Positions 23,001 through 30,818 of a DNA stretch of 36,658 nucleotides are shown here, piece by piece. A program made the position numbers and the translations under genes. The DNA is from Pseudoruegeria aquimaris. Its GTDB lineage: Bacteria; Pseudomonadota; Alphaproteobacteria; Rhodobacterales; Rhodobacteraceae. The stretch lies in assembly GCF_900172235.1 (NCBI RefSeq), contig NZ_FWFQ01000030.1:1-36658 (forward strand), given 5' to 3'. Within the stretch, counting starts at the first letter, position 1; every line of letters starts with the position of its first letter. The notes beneath the pieces are model-generated. The model was given only the letters and a program-made list of their open reading frames with translations. It had not been told where the DNA came from and did not search any database.

Positions 23001-24611
23001 CCGGGGATGAAGGTCACCGACCTGATCGCCCGCCTGCGCCATTCCACCAAGGGCGTGACGCTGATTTCGCCGCCGCCGCACCACGACATCTACTCGATCG
23101 AGGATCTGGCGCAGCTGATCTACGATCTCAAGCAGATCAACCCGCGCTGCAAGGTGACGGTGAAGCTCGTGGCTGCCTCGGGCGTTGGCACCATCGCGGC
23201 CGGCGTGGCGAAGGCGAAGGCCGACGTCATCCTGATCTCGGGCCACAACGGCGGCACGGGCGCGTCCCCGGCCACGTCGATCAAGTATGCCGGTCTGCCG
23301 TGGGAGATGGGTCTCACCGAGGCGCACCAGGTTCTGGCGATGAACAACCTGCGCGACCGCGTGACCCTTCGCACCGACGGTGGCCTGCGCACCGGGCGCG
23401 ACATCGTGATGGCCGCCATGATGGGGGCGGAGGAATACGGCATCGGCACCGCCGCGCTGATCGCCATGGGCTGCATCATGGTGCGCCAGTGCCAGTCCAA
23501 CACCTGCCCCGTCGGCGTCTGCACCCAGGACGAGCGCCTGCGCGCCAAGTTCACCGGCAATGCCGACAAGGTGGTGAACCTGATCACCTTCTACGCGCAG
23601 GAAGTGCGCGAGATCCTGAGCCAGATCGGTGCGCGCTCCCTGGACGAGGTGATCGGCCGGGCCGACCTTCTGAGCCAGGTCTCCCGCGGCGCCGCGCATC
23701 TGGACGATCTGGATCTCAACCCGCTGCTGATCACGGTGGATGGGGCGCATGACATCGTCTACGACCGCGACCGCCCGCGCAACGCCGTGCCGGACACGCT
23801 GGATGCGGAGATCGTCAAGGACGCCGCGCGCTTCCTGAACGACGGCGAGAAGATGCAGTTGCAATACGCGGTGCAGAACACCCACCGCACCATCGGCACC
23901 CGCACCGCGAGCCACATCGTCCAGAACTTCGGCATGCGCAACAGCCTGCAGCCCGACCACCTGACGGTGAAGCTCAACGGCTCCGCCGGCCAGTCGCTCG
24001 GCGCATTCGCGGCACCGGGGCTCAAGATCGAGGTCTCGGGCGACGCCAACGACTACGTGGGCAAGGGGCTTTCCGGCGGCATCATTGTCGTGCGCCCGCC
24101 GATGGCCAGCCCGCTGGTGGCCAGCGAGAACACGATCATCGGCAACACCGTGCTCTACGGCGCCACCGACGGCTACCTCTTCGCGGCCGGCCGCGCGGGC
24201 GAGCGTTTCGCGGTGCGCAACTCGGGTGCGAAGGTGGTGATCGAGGGCTGCGGCTCCAACGGCTGTGAATACATGACCGGCGGCGTTGCGGTGATCCTCG
24301 GCTCCATCGGCGCCAACTTCGGGGCGGGGATGACGGGCGGCATGGCCTATCTCTACGATCCGGAAGGCGAGGCCCAGGACAAGCTGAACATGGAGACGCT
24401 GGTGACCTGTCCGGTGACCGTGGCCCATTGGGAAGACCAGCTCAAGGGGCTCATCGAGCAGCACGCCCGCGAGACCGGCAGCGTCAAGGCCACCGAGATC
24501 CTCCAGCATTGGGAGATCGAGAAGGGCAAGTTCCTGCAGGTGTGCCCGAAGGAGATGCTGGTGCATATCCCCCACCCGCTGGGTATCGAGGAAGGCGCGG
24601 CCAGCGCCTGA
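20076..24611 (+). CDS. gltB: Glutamate synthase (NADPH), large subunit
   Basis: GltB is the 1511-residue alpha subunit of GOGAT. It hydrolyses glutamine at one site, tunnels ammonia, and reductively aminates 2-oxoglutarate at an FMN site, giving two glutamates. The nucleophile is C34 in DDEHASCGVGLV, so a 33-residue propeptide should be removed. The class II amidotransferase domain (34 to about 430) has the HQRYSTNT and HNGEINT motifs. The central domain follows. The FMN/synthase domain (about 830-1220) contains SPPPHHDIYSIEDL and ISGHNGGTGASP, and the [3Fe-4S] ligands are C1133, C1139 and C1144 in CIMVRQCQSNTCP. The C-terminal beta-helix domain has many glycine repeats (GGIIVVRPP, GCGSNGCEYMTGG). 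The length equals that of the Azospirillum enzyme within a few residues. A very long open frame on the other strand is a codon-bias shadow. Confidence 0.98.
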   Translation: MTKYDQAWVAAEEAKRKFMAENGLYREDDEHASCGVGLVVSTDGTASRKVVAAGIEALKAVWHRGAVDADGKTGDGAGIHVEIPVEFFYDQIRRTGHEPNMDQLIAVGQVFLPRTDFGAQEACRTIVETEVLRMGYYIYGWRHVPVDVTCLGEKANATRPEIEQILISNSKGVDEETFERELYVIRRRIEKAAAAAQVSGLYICSLSCRSVIYKGMMLAEQVAVFYPDLMDERFTSRFAIYHQRYSTNTFPQWWLAQPFRMLAHNGEINTLKGNINWMKSHEIRISSSAFGDLAEDIKPIIPSGSSDSAALDAVFEVMVRAGRNAPMVKTMLVPESWSQQAVDLPKPWRDMYAYCNAVMEPWDGPAALAMTDGRWVCAGLDRNGLRPMRYVVTGDNLLIAGSEAGMVPIDEATVVEKGALGPGQMIAVDMTDGSLFHDTEIKDKLAASQPFGDWLEKVVDLSAEMEGVTEKAIYSGEELKKRQVAAGYSIEELEQILAPMAEDGKEAIASMGDDTPSAVLSTMYRPLSHFFRQNFSQVTNPPIDSLREYRVMSLKTRFGNLKNVLDEDSSQTEILVLDTPFVGNAEFETLLKHFGDSVVEIDCTFPAGGKKGALSDGLTRIRAEAEDAVRSGAGHIVLTDQHQGPEKVAMPMILATSAIHSHLTRKGLRTFCSISVRSAECIDPHYFAVLVGCGATVVNAYLAEDSLADRIERGLLEGTLTENVARYRNAIDQGLLKIMAKMGISVISSYRGGLNFEAVGLSRAMCAEYFPGMHSRISGIGVSGIQKKLEEVHAKGWIAGTEVLPIGGFYKARRSGEKHAWEAQTMHMLQAACDRASFEMWKQYSARMRANPPIHLRDLLDIKPLGKPVPIEEVESITSIRKRFVTPGMSLGALSPEAHKTLNVAMNRIGAKSDSGEGGEDPAHFVPEPNGDNPSAKIKQVASGRFGVTAEYLNHCEELEIKVAQGAKPGEGGQLPGMKVTDLIARLRHSTKGVTLISPPPHHDIYSIEDLAQLIYDLKQINPRCKVTVKLVAASGVGTIAAGVAKAKADVILISGHNGGTGASPATSIKYAGLPWEMGLTEAHQVLAMNNLRDRVTLRTDGGLRTGRDIVMAAMMGAEEYGIGTAALIAMGCIMVRQCQSNTCPVGVCTQDERLRAKFTGNADKVVNLITFYAQEVREILSQIGARSLDEVIGRADLLSQVSRGAAHLDDLDLNPLLITVDGAHDIVYDRDRPRNAVPDTLDAEIVKDAARFLNDGEKMQLQYAVQNTHRTIGTRTASHIVQNFGMRNSLQPDHLTVKLNGSAGQSLGAFAAPGLKIEVSGDANDYVGKGLSGGIIVVRPPMASPLVASENTIIGNTVLYGATDGYLFAAGRAGERFAVRNSGAKVVIEGCGSNGCEYMTGGVAVILGSIGANFGAGMTGGMAYLYDPEGEAQDKLNMETLVTCPVTVAHWEDQLKGLIEQHARETGSVKATEILQHWEIEKGKFLQVCPKEMLVHIPHPLGIEEGAASA

Positions 24612-24651
24612 GGCGGACGGGGAAAAGGGGCGCTGCCCCCGGCCCTTTCGG

Positions 24652-24687
24652 GCCTCCCCCGGGATATTTTCGGAACAAAGTCGGGGC
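24652..24687. repeat. GC-rich intergenic repeat, copy 1 (after gltB)
   Basis: The stretch GCCTCCCCCGGGATATTTTC, continuing as GGAACAAAGTCGGGGCG, recurs with few changes at 32110-32146. It is preceded by small GC hairpins (GGGGCGCTGCCCC and GGCCC-TTTC-GGGCC, 24627-24655) that could act as a weak terminator for gltB. Both copies lie between same-strand genes and neither is coding. It resembles short dispersed repeats I associate with Rhodobacterales genomes (recollection, not checked). Confidence 0.55.
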
Positions 24688-24787
24688 GCGGGCGAAAGCT
24701 TGCGCCCCTTTGCGCCGGGGGCTGTGGTAAAGCTTGCAGCGAGTGGCGAAATCGACGACGGCAGCGCGGGCAAGGCAAGAGGCGGGC

Positions 24788-25558
24788 GTGGCGAAGAAGG
24801 CGAGCAAGAAGAAGGCGGCGCAGAAGGCGCCTTCGTTGAAATCCGACATCGGACTTCTGTTCGTATTTCTCGGGCGGGTGTTCGGCCGTGTTGGCGGTTT
24901 CCTTTTGAAATGGCTGGCGCGCGGGCTGCTGGTTTTCTACGCCTGCGTTTTCCTTGCGGTGCTGATCTACGCTTTCGTCAACCCGCCGACCACGGCGACG
25001 ATGGTCGGGGAGGCGCGCAGGCTGGGCGGGATCGAGAAGCAATGGGTGGGAATCGAGGCGATCTCGCCCCACCTGCGCCGCGCGGTCGTGGCGGCGGAGG
25101 ATGCCAATTTCTGCCGGCATTGGGGCTTTGACGTGGCGGCCATCCGCAGTGCCCTGGAGGATGGCGGCCGGCGCGGGGCATCGACCATCAGCCAGCAGGT
25201 GGTGAAGAACGTCTATCTCTGGCAGGGGCGCAGTTGGCCGCGCAAGGCGCTGGAAGGGCTGATCACGCCGGTCGTGGAACTTCTGTGGTCCAAGAAGCGG
25301 ATCCTCGAAGTCTATCTGAATGTCGCGGAGTTCGATGAGGGCGTGTTCGGCGCGGAGGCCGCGGCGCGCGGGTATTTCGGGAAACCCGCGCGCGATCTCG
25401 GCCTGCGGGAGGGTGCGCTGATGGCGGCGGTTCTGCCGAACCCGAAGGATCGGTCGGCCGCGCGGCCCGCGACCTGGCTGCAACGGCGGGCGGCGCAGAT
25501 CGCCGATGGTGCGGCCACCATCGCCGCGGACGGACGGGCCGATTGCTTCGGCGGTTGA
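24788..25558 (+). CDS. mtgA: Monofunctional biosynthetic peptidoglycan transglycosylase
   Basis: This GT51-family glycosyltransferase polymerises lipid II into glycan strands at the outer face of the inner membrane. With the GTG at 24788 the protein has 256 residues: a lysine- and alanine-rich cytoplasmic head, one transmembrane helix (about 45-66, LLVFYACVFLAVLIYAFV) and the catalytic domain. GT51 motifs are RRAVVAAEDANFCRHWGFD (catalytic glutamate in AAEDANF), GASTISQQVVKN, KRILEVYLNVAEFDEGVFG and a final MAAVLPNPK. There is no transpeptidase domain, hence the monofunctional call. The GTG at 24788 is chosen because AGAGGCGGGC precedes it; an in-frame TTG at 24734 and a GTG at 24743 are alternatives. 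Confidence 0.93.
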   Translation: MAKKASKKKAAQKAPSLKSDIGLLFVFLGRVFGRVGGFLLKWLARGLLVFYACVFLAVLIYAFVNPPTTATMVGEARRLGGIEKQWVGIEAISPHLRRAVVAAEDANFCRHWGFDVAAIRSALEDGGRRGASTISQQVVKNVYLWQGRSWPRKALEGLITPVVELLWSKKRILEVYLNVAEFDEGVFGAEAAARGYFGKPARDLGLREGALMAAVLPNPKDRSAARPATWLQRRAAQIADGAATIAADGRADCFGG

Positions 25559-25621
25559 ACTGGTGCAGGCTTCGGTGCAAATCGACCACCGGCCAGAACA
25601 AGATCAATCAACGAGCAAACC

Positions 25622-26287
25622 ATGAATCGCCTCTATCACGTGCCCCTTTCGCCCTTCTGTCGCAAGGTACGGCTTTCGCTTGCCGAGAAGAAGATCGAGG
25701 TGGAACTGGTTGAGGAGCGTTACTGGGAGCCGACCGCGGAGTTCCGCCGCCGCAACCCCGCCGAAAAGGTGCCGGTTCTGAAGCTCGACGGGAAGTTGAT
25801 GAGCGAAAGCGCCGCCATCTGCGAGTATCTCGAAGAAACCCACCCCGAGCCCCCGCTGATGCCGAAGTCGGCGGAGGAACGTTACGAGGTGCGCCGTCTG
25901 GTGGCGTGGTTCGACGACAAGTTCCACAACGAGGTGACGTCGAAGCTGCTGTACGAGCGGGTGAACAAGAAGGTGATGAAACTGGGCTACCCGGACAGCC
26001 GGAACGTCAAGTTCGGGGCGCAGAAGATCAAGTATCATCTCGACTACATGGGCTGGCTGCTGGAGCAGCGCCGCTGGCTCGCCGGCAACAGCATGACGCT
26101 CGCGGATTTCGCGGCGGCGGCGCATCTGTCGAGCCTCGATTACATTTCGGATGTGGACTGGAACCGGAACCAAAACGTGCGGGACTGGTATGCGAAGATC
26201 AAGTCGCGCCCGGCGTTCCGCAGCATCCTTGCCGACCAGGTGCCCGGTTTCCCGCCGCCCCCGCATTACGCCGATCTGGATTTCTGA
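25622..26287 (+). CDS. Glutathione S-transferase-family protein, FzlA-like
   Basis: This 221-residue GST-fold protein has an N-terminal thioredoxin-like domain (LYHVPLSPFCRKVRLSLAEK, VPVLKLDGKLMSESAAICEYL, with the ES pair that holds the glutathione gamma-glutamyl group in true GSTs) and an all-helical C-terminal domain with MTLADFAAAAHLSSLDYI. Several features recall Caulobacter FzlA, a GST homologue that binds FtsZ and is needed for constriction: VELVEERYWEP with a tryptophan at residue 35, and the C-terminal tail PPPPHYADLDF, whose DLDF ending carries an aspartate known to matter for FtsZ binding there. I therefore think a division role is more likely than detoxification, but a plain GST cannot be excluded. 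It lies 63 bp after mtgA and upstream of queG on the same strand. Confidence 0.75.
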   Translation: MNRLYHVPLSPFCRKVRLSLAEKKIEVELVEERYWEPTAEFRRRNPAEKVPVLKLDGKLMSESAAICEYLEETHPEPPLMPKSAEERYEVRRLVAWFDDKFHNEVTSKLLYERVNKKVMKLGYPDSRNVKFGAQKIKYHLDYMGWLLEQRRWLAGNSMTLADFAAAAHLSSLDYISDVDWNRNQNVRDWYAKIKSRPAFRSILADQVPGFPPPPHYADLDF

Positions 26288-26408
26288 CGGCGCAGGTGGC
26301 CAGCGGCTCCGGGTCTCGGCGGCCTCACCCCGGCCGCGCATTTCCGGTGATTGAGAGGCCCGTCATGCCCGGGTAGACTGGGGCCTCACGATTGGAAAGG
26401 CATCCGAA

Positions 26409-27491
26409 TTGGACGGGTTGAAGCAGAGGCTGGTGGCGCAGGCGCTTGCCGAGGGGTTTTCCGCCTGCAGGGTGACCCACCCGGGGGCCGTTCCCGAGAT
26501 CGCCGAACGGCTTGAGCGCTTCGTCGAAGCGGGCCGGCACGGTCAGATGGGCTGGATGGCGGAGCGGATGCACTGGCGGGGCAACCCGGCTGCGCTCTGG
26601 CCGGAGGCGCGTTCCGTCATCATGCTGGCGGAGGCCTACACCCCGCAGGAAGATCCGCTCGCGCTGCTCGAGGCACGCGACAGGGCGGCGATCAGCGTCT
26701 ATGCCCGCAATCGGGATTATCACGACATCGTCAAGAAGCGGCTCAAGCGGGTCGGGCGGTGGCTGCTGGAGCAGCGGCCCGGCGAAGAGATCAAGGTTTT
26801 CGTGGACACCGCGCCCGTGATGGAGAAGCCGCTCGCCGCCGCGGCCGGGCTGGGCTGGCAGGGCAAGCATACCAATCTTCTGAGCCGCGATCTGGGCAAC
26901 TGGTTCTTTCTCGGTGCCATCTTCACCACGATCGAGCTGCCGCCCGACGCGGCCGCGCGGCCGTCCTGCGGCTCCTGCCGGGCCTGCCTCGATGCCTGCC
27001 CGACGGAGGCCTTTCCGGCACCGTTCCAGCTCGATGCCCGCCGCTGCATTTCCTACCTCACGATCGAGCACGACGGCCCCGTGGACGAGGACCTGCGCGC
27101 ACGGATGGGCAACCGGATCTATGGCTGCGATGACTGCCTTGCCGTGTGCCCCTGGAACAAGTTCGCCGTGCAGGCCAGGGAAATGCGTTACGCGGCGCGG
27201 CCCGAGCTGCTGGAGCCGAAGCTGGCCGATCTGGCGGAACTGGACGATGGGGCCTTCCGGGCTCTGTTTTCGGGCTCCCCCATCAAGCGGATCGGGCGCA
27301 ACCGCTTCATCCGCAACGTGCTCTATGCCATCGGCAACTCGGGCGACATCAGTCTGCGCGCGAAGGCCGAGGCGCTTTGCGCGGATCCGGATGCCACCGT
27401 GGCCGATGCTGCGCGCTGGGCCGTGGCGCGGTTGAGCAACGAGGGATCAGAAAAATCAAGCGGGGTTGTCAATGGCCCGGCGAAGGCGTAG
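26409..27491 (+). CDS. queG: Epoxyqueuosine reductase (QueG)
   Basis: QueG reduces epoxyqueuosine to queuosine in the wobble base of tRNAs with GUN anticodons, using cobalamin and two [4Fe-4S] clusters. The 360-residue product has the N-terminal cobalamin-binding domain ([75 protein letters not shown]) and two ferredoxin-like motifs, [16 protein letters not shown] near 190 and [15 protein letters not shown] near 238. A HEAT-like tail follows ([20 protein letters not shown]). The start is a TTG at 26409 with GGAAAGG about 8 bases before it; an ATG start would remove part of the conserved N-terminus. The usual family length is 350-380. Confidence 0.95.
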   Translation: MDGLKQRLVAQALAEGFSACRVTHPGAVPEIAERLERFVEAGRHGQMGWMAERMHWRGNPAALWPEARSVIMLAEAYTPQEDPLALLEARDRAAISVYARNRDYHDIVKKRLKRVGRWLLEQRPGEEIKVFVDTAPVMEKPLAAAAGLGWQGKHTNLLSRDLGNWFFLGAIFTTIELPPDAAARPSCGSCRACLDACPTEAFPAPFQLDARRCISYLTIEHDGPVDEDLRARMGNRIYGCDDCLAVCPWNKFAVQAREMRYAARPELLEPKLADLAELDDGAFRALFSGSPIKRIGRNRFIRNVLYAIGNSGDISLRAKAEALCADPDATVADAARWAVARLSNEGSEKSSGVVNGPAKA

Positions 27492-27524
27492 GCACGAGAG
27501 GTCAACCGGCCCCTGCGTGAAGAG

Positions 27525-28445
27525 ATGACCCCCTTTCGCGGCATTCTGCTGAAAATCTCCGCTGTTGTCCTCTTCGTGCTGATGCAGACCTGCATCAAGG
27601 CCGTCTCCGCAGACGTGCCCGCCGGTCAGACGGTGTTCTTCCGGTCGCTCTTCGCGCTGCCCGTCATCATCGGATGGCTGGCCGTGCGCGGGGAGCTTGC
27701 GCGCGGGGTGCGTGTGGTCTCGCCGAAAATGCACTTGATGCGGGGGATCGTGGGCACGGCGGCCATGGGCCTTGGCTTCGCCGCGCTGGGCCTGCTGCCC
27801 CTGCCCGAGGTCACCGCGATCGGCTATGCGATGCCGCTTCTGACGGTTGTCTTCGCGGCGCTGATCCTCGGCGAGCAGGTCCGCCTCTTTCGTTTCGGGG
27901 CGGTCGGCCTGGGGCTTCTGGGCGTGCTGATCGTGCTTTGGCCCCGACTCGCGGGAAGCGGTGCCAGCCTGGGGGACGGGGCCGCGCTCGGAGCGCTTTT
28001 CGTGCTGGGCTCGGCCACGCTCGCCGCGCTGGCGCAGATCACGATCCGGCGCATGGTCGCCACCGAAACCACCTCGTCCATCGTGTTCTGGTTCTCGATC
28101 ACGGCCACGCTGGCCTCCCTGCTGACGCTGCCCTTCGGCTGGGTCGTGCCGGCGGCGTGGCAGATGGGGCTGCTGGTGCTGTCCGGGTTCCTTGGCGGCG
28201 TCGGCCAGATCCTGTTGACGAGTTCCTACCGCCATGCCGATGCGTCCCTGCTGGCTCCGTTCGACTACACGTCGATGCTGCTCGCGCTGGGCATCGGCTA
28301 TTTCCTCTTCGGCGAGATCCCGACGCCGATGATGCTGACCGGGGCCGCACTCATCATCACCGCCGGCGTCCTCATCATCTGGCGGGAACGCCAGCTGGGG
28401 CTGCGGCGGGGCCGGGCACGCCCCAACATGACGCCGCAGGGCTGA
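27525..28445 (+). CDS. EamA-family (DMT superfamily) membrane transporter, copy 1
   Basis: This 306-residue protein has ten predicted membrane helices in two EamA halves, the layout of drug/metabolite transporters of the RhaT/YdcZ/S-adenosylmethionine-uptake type. Typical features are the PAGQTVFFRSLFALP loop after helix 1, LMRGIVGTAAMGLGFAALGLLPLPEVTAI in the first half, ILGEQVRLFRFGAV and, in the second half, SSYRHADASLLAPFDYTSM followed by LFGEIPTPMMLTGAALIITAG. The substrate is unknown. It ends 4 bp before a second gene with closely related sequence, so the pair looks like a tandem duplication and perhaps a heterodimer. It starts 33 bp after queG. Confidence 0.9.
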   Translation: MTPFRGILLKISAVVLFVLMQTCIKAVSADVPAGQTVFFRSLFALPVIIGWLAVRGELARGVRVVSPKMHLMRGIVGTAAMGLGFAALGLLPLPEVTAIGYAMPLLTVVFAALILGEQVRLFRFGAVGLGLLGVLIVLWPRLAGSGASLGDGAALGALFVLGSATLAALAQITIRRMVATETTSSIVFWFSITATLASLLTLPFGWVVPAAWQMGLLVLSGFLGGVGQILLTSSYRHADASLLAPFDYTSMLLALGIGYFLFGEIPTPMMLTGAALIITAGVLIIWRERQLGLRRGRARPNMTPQG

Positions 28446-28449
28446 GACA

Positions 28450-29337
28450 TTGAGCCCGGCACGCGGCATCGGCATGGTCGTTCTGGCCGTCGGCATGTTC
28501 ACGATCATGGCCACCGCGGTGAAGGCCACGAGCGATCACGTGCCGCCGGGGCAGGCGATGTTCTTCCGCTCCGCCGTGACCCTGCCGATCGTGATCGCCA
28601 TGTTGCTGGCGCGCGGAGAGATGCACGGCGCGTTGCATACGAAGCACCCGCTCGGACACCTGATGCGCGGCCTCACCGGTTCCGCCGCCATGGGCATGGG
28701 GTTTGCCAGCCTCGCCTACCTGCCCTTGCCCGAGGCGACGGCTATACGCTTCTCGACCCCGCTGTTCGTCGTGGTGCTCGCCGCCCTCATGCTGGGCGAG
28801 CGGTTTCGCCTCATCCGGCTGTCGGCCGTGGCCGCGGGGCTTCTGGGCGTCTCGATCATTCTCGCGCCGCGCCTGACGGGCGATCTCGGCTCGCAGGCGA
28901 GCCTCGGCGCGTTGCTCACGCTGGGATCGGCCTTTTGCGCCTCGCTTTCCCAGATCCAGGTCAAGATGCTTTCGGGAAAGGAAAACACGGCGACCATCGT
29001 TTTCTACTTCGCGATCTGTTCGCTGGTGCTGTCCCTCTTCACCGCCCCCTTCGGCTGGGTCGTTCCGACGCCCGGAGAGGCGGCCATCCTCCTCTTCGGG
29101 GCAGCCGTGGGCAGCGCCGGGCAGCTGCTTCTGACCGGCGCCTATCGTCATGCCGATGCCTCGTTGGTCGCGCCGTTCACCTATTCTTCGATGATCTGGT
29201 CGCTGATCCTCGGGTTCATCGTCTTCGGCGATCTCCCGACGGCCCAGATGCTGCTGGGAGCGGGGATCGTGATCGCAAGCGGTATCGTGATCGCGTGGCG
29301 GGAACAGCAGATCGCGCGGCGGGCGATTCGGCGATAG
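28450..29337 (+). CDS. EamA-family (DMT superfamily) membrane transporter, copy 2
   Basis: This 295-residue ten-helix EamA protein is paralogous to the preceding gene throughout: MSPARGI against MTPFRGI, PPGQAMFFRSAVTLP against PAGQTVFFRSLFALP, HLMRGLTGSAAMGMGFASL against HLMRGIVGTAAMGLGFAAL, and YRHADASLVAPFTYSSM against YRHADASLLAPFDYTSM. The start is TTG at 28450; the alignment with copy 1 supports it despite the rare codon and the weak ribosome site (the copy 1 stop lies only 4 bp upstream, so reinitiation is likely). Divergence at the second positions of many codons argues that the duplication is old and both copies are kept under selection. The substrate is unknown. Confidence 0.88.
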   Translation: MSPARGIGMVVLAVGMFTIMATAVKATSDHVPPGQAMFFRSAVTLPIVIAMLLARGEMHGALHTKHPLGHLMRGLTGSAAMGMGFASLAYLPLPEATAIRFSTPLFVVVLAALMLGERFRLIRLSAVAAGLLGVSIILAPRLTGDLGSQASLGALLTLGSAFCASLSQIQVKMLSGKENTATIVFYFAICSLVLSLFTAPFGWVVPTPGEAAILLFGAAVGSAGQLLLTGAYRHADASLVAPFTYSSMIWSLILGFIVFGDLPTAQMLLGAGIVIASGIVIAWREQQIARRAIRR

Positions 29338-29550
29338 CCACCGGCTCGTGAGGCTGCTTGCCCCGGCGTGCAGCTGCGGCATGATCGGGCGTTCCCGCCT
29401 GAAGGTTTCCCCGTTTCTCAGAGCCTTGCCCGAATGCCGCAGGCGCATGGAAGAGGTGCCTTTCCGGCGCTCTGTAGCCTTCCCTTTGCTGGTGCGGTTT
29501 GTCGTGCTAAGGTTGTGGCCCCCACGCAAAGGGGGATTAGGGAGGAGAGC

Positions 29551-29748
29551 ATGAACAAGCATATTCTTGACCGGCCCGCGCCGGAAACCGATGGGAAGAT
29601 CGTGCGCACTTTCGCGGAGGTTGAGCGGCTGTCCGGGCACAACGGCCCCGGAGAGGCGGCCATGGCGCTGCTGCGCCGCGCGCAAGACAGGCCGCCGGTG
29701 GATCATCGCCTTGCGCGCTACACGCGCATCGAGTCGCAGCGCTCCTAG
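29551..29748 (+). CDS. Small uncharacterised protein (65 aa)
   Basis: This short open frame has an excellent ribosome site (GGGAGGAGAGC before the ATG) and typical high-GC third positions. The product (MNKHILDRPAPETDGKIVRT at its start) is hydrophilic, with no signal peptide or membrane helix, a central helix-prone segment (FAEVERLSGHNGPGEAAMAL) and a basic tail. I do not recognise a family. It has its own upstream gap of about 210 bp and ends 22 bp before a strong terminator shared with ilvE, so it looks like an independent unit. It is judged real on the ribosome site and terminator, not on homology. Confidence 0.65.
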   Translation: MNKHILDRPAPETDGKIVRTFAEVERLSGHNGPGEAAMALLRRAQDRPPVDHRLARYTRIESQRS

Positions 29749-29769
29749 AGCCCGATCCGGCCGGAAACG

Positions 29770-29800
29770 AAAAAAGGCGCAGGGGAACCTGCGCCTTTTT
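29770..29800. terminator. Bidirectional terminator between the 65-aa ORF and ilvE
   Basis: AAAAAGGCGCAGG (29771-29783) and CCTGCGCCTTTTT (29788-29800) form a perfect 13-bp stem with loop GGAA, with an A-run and a T-run so that it works in both directions. It serves the 65-aa ORF from the left and ilvE from the right. Confidence 0.9.
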
Positions 29801-29824
29801 CCTGTGCCGTGGCGGCCGGACTAC

Positions 29825-30694
29825 TCAGCTGCGCACGAGCTTTTCGTAGCTCTCCGCGATGTCGCGGGTGAGCGCGCCCACCTCGAAGGTGTAATCGCCG
29901 ATCTGGCCCACCGGAGTGACTTCGGCGGCGGTGCCGGTCAGCCAGCACTGTTCGAAGCCTTCAAGCTCTTCGGGCATGATATGGCGCTCGTGCACCGTGA
30001 TGCCCCGTTTCTGCAACATGCCGATCACCGTCTGACGGGTGATGCCGTTGAGGAAGGCGTCCGGCTTGGGCGTGTGCACCTCGCCGTCCTTCACGAAGAA
30101 GATGTTGGCGCCGGTGGCCTCGGCCACGTAGCCGCGGTAGTCGAACATCATCGCGTCCGAGCAGCCCTTCGCCTCGGCGGCATGTTTGGACATGGTGCAG
30201 ATCATGTAGAGGCCGGCGGCCTTGGCGTGGCAGGGGATCGTCTCGGGGCTCGGGCGCTTCCATTTGGAGATGTCGAGCTTGGCGCCCTTCATCTTGGCGT
30301 CGCCGTAGTAGGCGCCCCATTCCCAGGCGGCCACCGCCATGCGCACCGGGTTCTTCTTGGAGGCGACGCCCATGTCTTCGCCCGCGCCGCGCCAGGCCAC
30401 GACGCGCACGTAGGCGTCATCCCAGCCGTTGGCTTTCAGCACGTCGTATTTGGCTTTCTCTATCTCATCGATGGTGTAGGGGATGGGCATGTCCAGCAGC
30501 TCGCCGGACTTGTGCAGCCGCTCGGAGTGCTTCACGCTTTCGAAGATCTTGCCGTTGTAGGCGCGCTCACCTTCGAAGACCGAGGAAGCGTAGTGCAGGG
30601 CGTGGGTCAGAATGTGGACGTTGGCGGAGCGCCACTCCACCAGTTTCCCGTCCATCCAGATCTTTCCGTCGCGGTCATCATAAGCGCCAGCCAT
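29825..30694 (-). CDS. ilvE: Branched-chain amino acid aminotransferase
   Basis: IlvE transfers the amino group between glutamate and the branched-chain 2-oxo acids, the last step in valine, leucine and isoleucine synthesis and the first in their breakdown. It is a fold-type IV PLP enzyme in the cytoplasm. The 289-residue product shows IWMDGKLVEW, ANVHILTHALHYASSVFEGERAY, the PLP lysine within IPCHAKAAGLYM (near 150-160), the GYVAEATGANIFFVKDG stretch, the ITRQTVIGML motif, and CWLTGTAAEVTPVG near the end. The length fits the family (about 290-310). It is divergent from petP, and the 185-bp gap contains the third GTCAGC-n4-TTGAC element. The ATG at 30694 is preceded on the minus strand by GGAAGGAAGAAGCCC. 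Confidence 0.95.
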   Translation of the reverse strand: MAGAYDDRDGKIWMDGKLVEWRSANVHILTHALHYASSVFEGERAYNGKIFESVKHSERLHKSGELLDMPIPYTIDEIEKAKYDVLKANGWDDAYVRVVAWRGAGEDMGVASKKNPVRMAVAAWEWGAYYGDAKMKGAKLDISKWKRPSPETIPCHAKAAGLYMICTMSKHAAEAKGCSDAMMFDYRGYVAEATGANIFFVKDGEVHTPKPDAFLNGITRQTVIGMLQKRGITVHERHIMPEELEGFEQCWLTGTAAEVTPVGQIGDYTFEVGALTRDIAESYEKLVRS

Positions 30695-30818
30695 GGGCTT
30701 CTTCCTTCCAAATCACCGGCTTACCTGCCGTCATGTTTCCGAAAGTTGCGCTTGAAAAGTCCGGAACGGACATAATGTTGCGCAAAATCTGCGGATTGCT
30801 ACACATTGATTCTTGGAA

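Noticed and set aside
19800-24773. A 1657-codon open frame antisense to gltB
   Set aside because: It is a mirror of gltB's strong third-position GC bias. The translation is dominated by histidine, arginine, valine and glycine without domains, and gltB is unmistakable on the other strand.
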